Part shown: piece by piece, positions 9,213 through 9,791 of the stretch
Layout of the letters: the number at the start of each line of letters is the position of its first letter
How positions within the stretch are numbered: the stretch's first letter is position 1
Assembly (NCBI GenBank): GCA_937883885.1
Contig: CAKZXL010000176.1
Span: forward strand, 1 to 9,791
Direction: 5' to 3'
Origin: an uncultured Aquincola sp.
GTDB lineage: Bacteria; Pseudomonadota; Gammaproteobacteria; Burkholderiales; Burkholderiaceae
Length of the DNA stretch: 9,791 bases
Program-made: the position numbers and the translations under genes
Notes under the pieces: generated by a model
Told to the model about the DNA's origin: nothing
What the model saw: only the letters and a program-made list of their open reading frames with translations
The model's database searches: none

Positions 9213-9791
9213 ATGACGACCTGTCTAGACAAGTGGCGGGCAACGGCGGTGGTGGCTGTGCTGGCGGCCACCGTGGGCAGCGCCGAGGCCGCGCCGGCGG
9301 CAGCCGCCGCCGAAGGTCCGCTGCGCGCCTGCGCCGACCCCGACAACCTGCCGTTTTCCAGCGCCGCCGAAGGCCCCAAGGGCTTTTACGTGGAATTGGC
9401 CGACAAGCTGTCCGAGGCCCTGGGCCGCGGCAGCGCGCAGGAGGTGTGGTACCCCACGCTGTACGGCAAGCGCGCGGTGCGCAGCACGCTGCTGGCCCAG
9501 CGCTGCGATCTCTACATCGGCCTGCCCGCCGAAGGCGACTTCATGCGGCCGCAGGTGGTGATGTCGGCGCCCTTCATCGTGCACCGCTATACCCTGGTGC
9601 TGCCGCCCGGCCAGCGGGTGGACGGCCTGGCCGCGCTGCGCGGCCAGCGGGTGGCGGTGCAGCTGCTCACGCCGCCGCACCATCTGCTGGCCACCACGCC
9701 GGGCATGCAGGCGGTGACGGTGCGCTCGGCCGAAGAAGGCCTGCAGGCCCTGGCCGACGGCCAGGCCGACGCCGCCTGGCTGTGGGGCCCG
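9213..9791 (+). CDS. Quinoprotein-associated periplasmic substrate-binding protein (MxaJ/XoxJ-like), 3' end missing
   Basis: The first 193 codons are in the window and the frame is open to the right edge. ATG 9213 is preceded by GGAGG (9202-9206) with a six-base gap, 17 bp after the PQQ dehydrogenase stop. Residues 1-26 form a signal peptide (cleavage after AEA). The mature start, LRACADPDNLPFSS, then GFYVELADKLSEALG, a WYPTLYGKRAVRSTLLAQRCD segment in two parts, and LYIGLP follow the family-3 solute-binding pattern 'LRVCADPNNLPFS...GFE..ia..lA..LG....RTL....CD..iG.P'. That pattern belongs to proteins found next to methanol and ethanol quinoproteins (MxaJ, XoxJ and related). XoxJ-type proteins are thought to help activate or mature the partner dehydrogenase or its cytochrome rather than import a solute. 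The gene order supports this role here. Confidence 0.88.
   Translation, partial: MTTCLDKWRATAVVAVLAATVGSAEAAPAAAAAEGPLRACADPDNLPFSSAAEGPKGFYVELADKLSEALGRGSAQEVWYPTLYGKRAVRSTLLAQRCDLYIGLPAEGDFMRPQVVMSAPFIVHRYTLVLPPGQRVDGLAALRGQRVAVQLLTPPHHLLATTPGMQAVTVRSAEEGLQALADGQADAAWLWGP

Overview
The window reads as high-GC chromosomal DNA of a Burkholderiales-type betaproteobacterium (Rubrivivax/Ideonella/Leptothrix-like neighbourhood; inferred). The reasons are the strong G/C bias at third codon positions, a PEP-CTERM sorting tail, an AcoR-type sigma-54 activator and a PQQ alcohol dehydrogenase module. The same G/C bias produces very long antisense open frames, which I discarded.

Region A (1-151, minus strand) is the 5' end of a thiamine-pyrophosphate enzyme of the acetolactate-synthase-like superfamily, cut by the window edge. 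A gap of about 180 bp separates it from a divergent plus-strand cluster.

Region B (329-3619, plus strand) holds four closely spaced genes for exported proteins: (i) a 306-aa Cys-rich secreted protein with a TTG start and an AGGAGG ribosome site, carrying a His-Gly...Ser-Cys arrangement reminiscent of clan CD (caspase/legumain-like) peptidases; (ii) a 372-aa secreted protein of unknown family; (iii) a 275-aa PEP-CTERM protein; (iv) a 106-aa Ala/Pro-rich signal-peptide protein. This is the least understood part of the window and the best candidate for an undescribed system, perhaps a secreted protease-like protein, a partner and an exosortase-processed surface protein.

Region C (3636-9791) is an alcohol-oxidation module. 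A minus-strand AcoR-family sigma-54 activator is divergent from an NAD-dependent aldehyde dehydrogenase (ExaC/AcoD type, 506 aa), a PQQ alcohol dehydrogenase and an MxaJ/XoxJ-like periplasmic binding protein (3' end outside the window). The 282-bp divergent gap contains a perfect palindrome suited to be the activator's upstream site and a well-spaced -24/-12 promoter in front of the aldehyde dehydrogenase. The PQQ enzyme has the Asp-Phe-Asp active-site signature of lanthanide-dependent enzymes (PedH/ExaF/XoxF-like) instead of the Asp-Phe-Ser of calcium ExaA. The inferred pathway is: alcohol to aldehyde in the periplasm (PQQ enzyme, electrons to a cytochrome c not seen here), then aldehyde to acid in the cytoplasm (aldehyde dehydrogenase), with transcription switched on by the activator.
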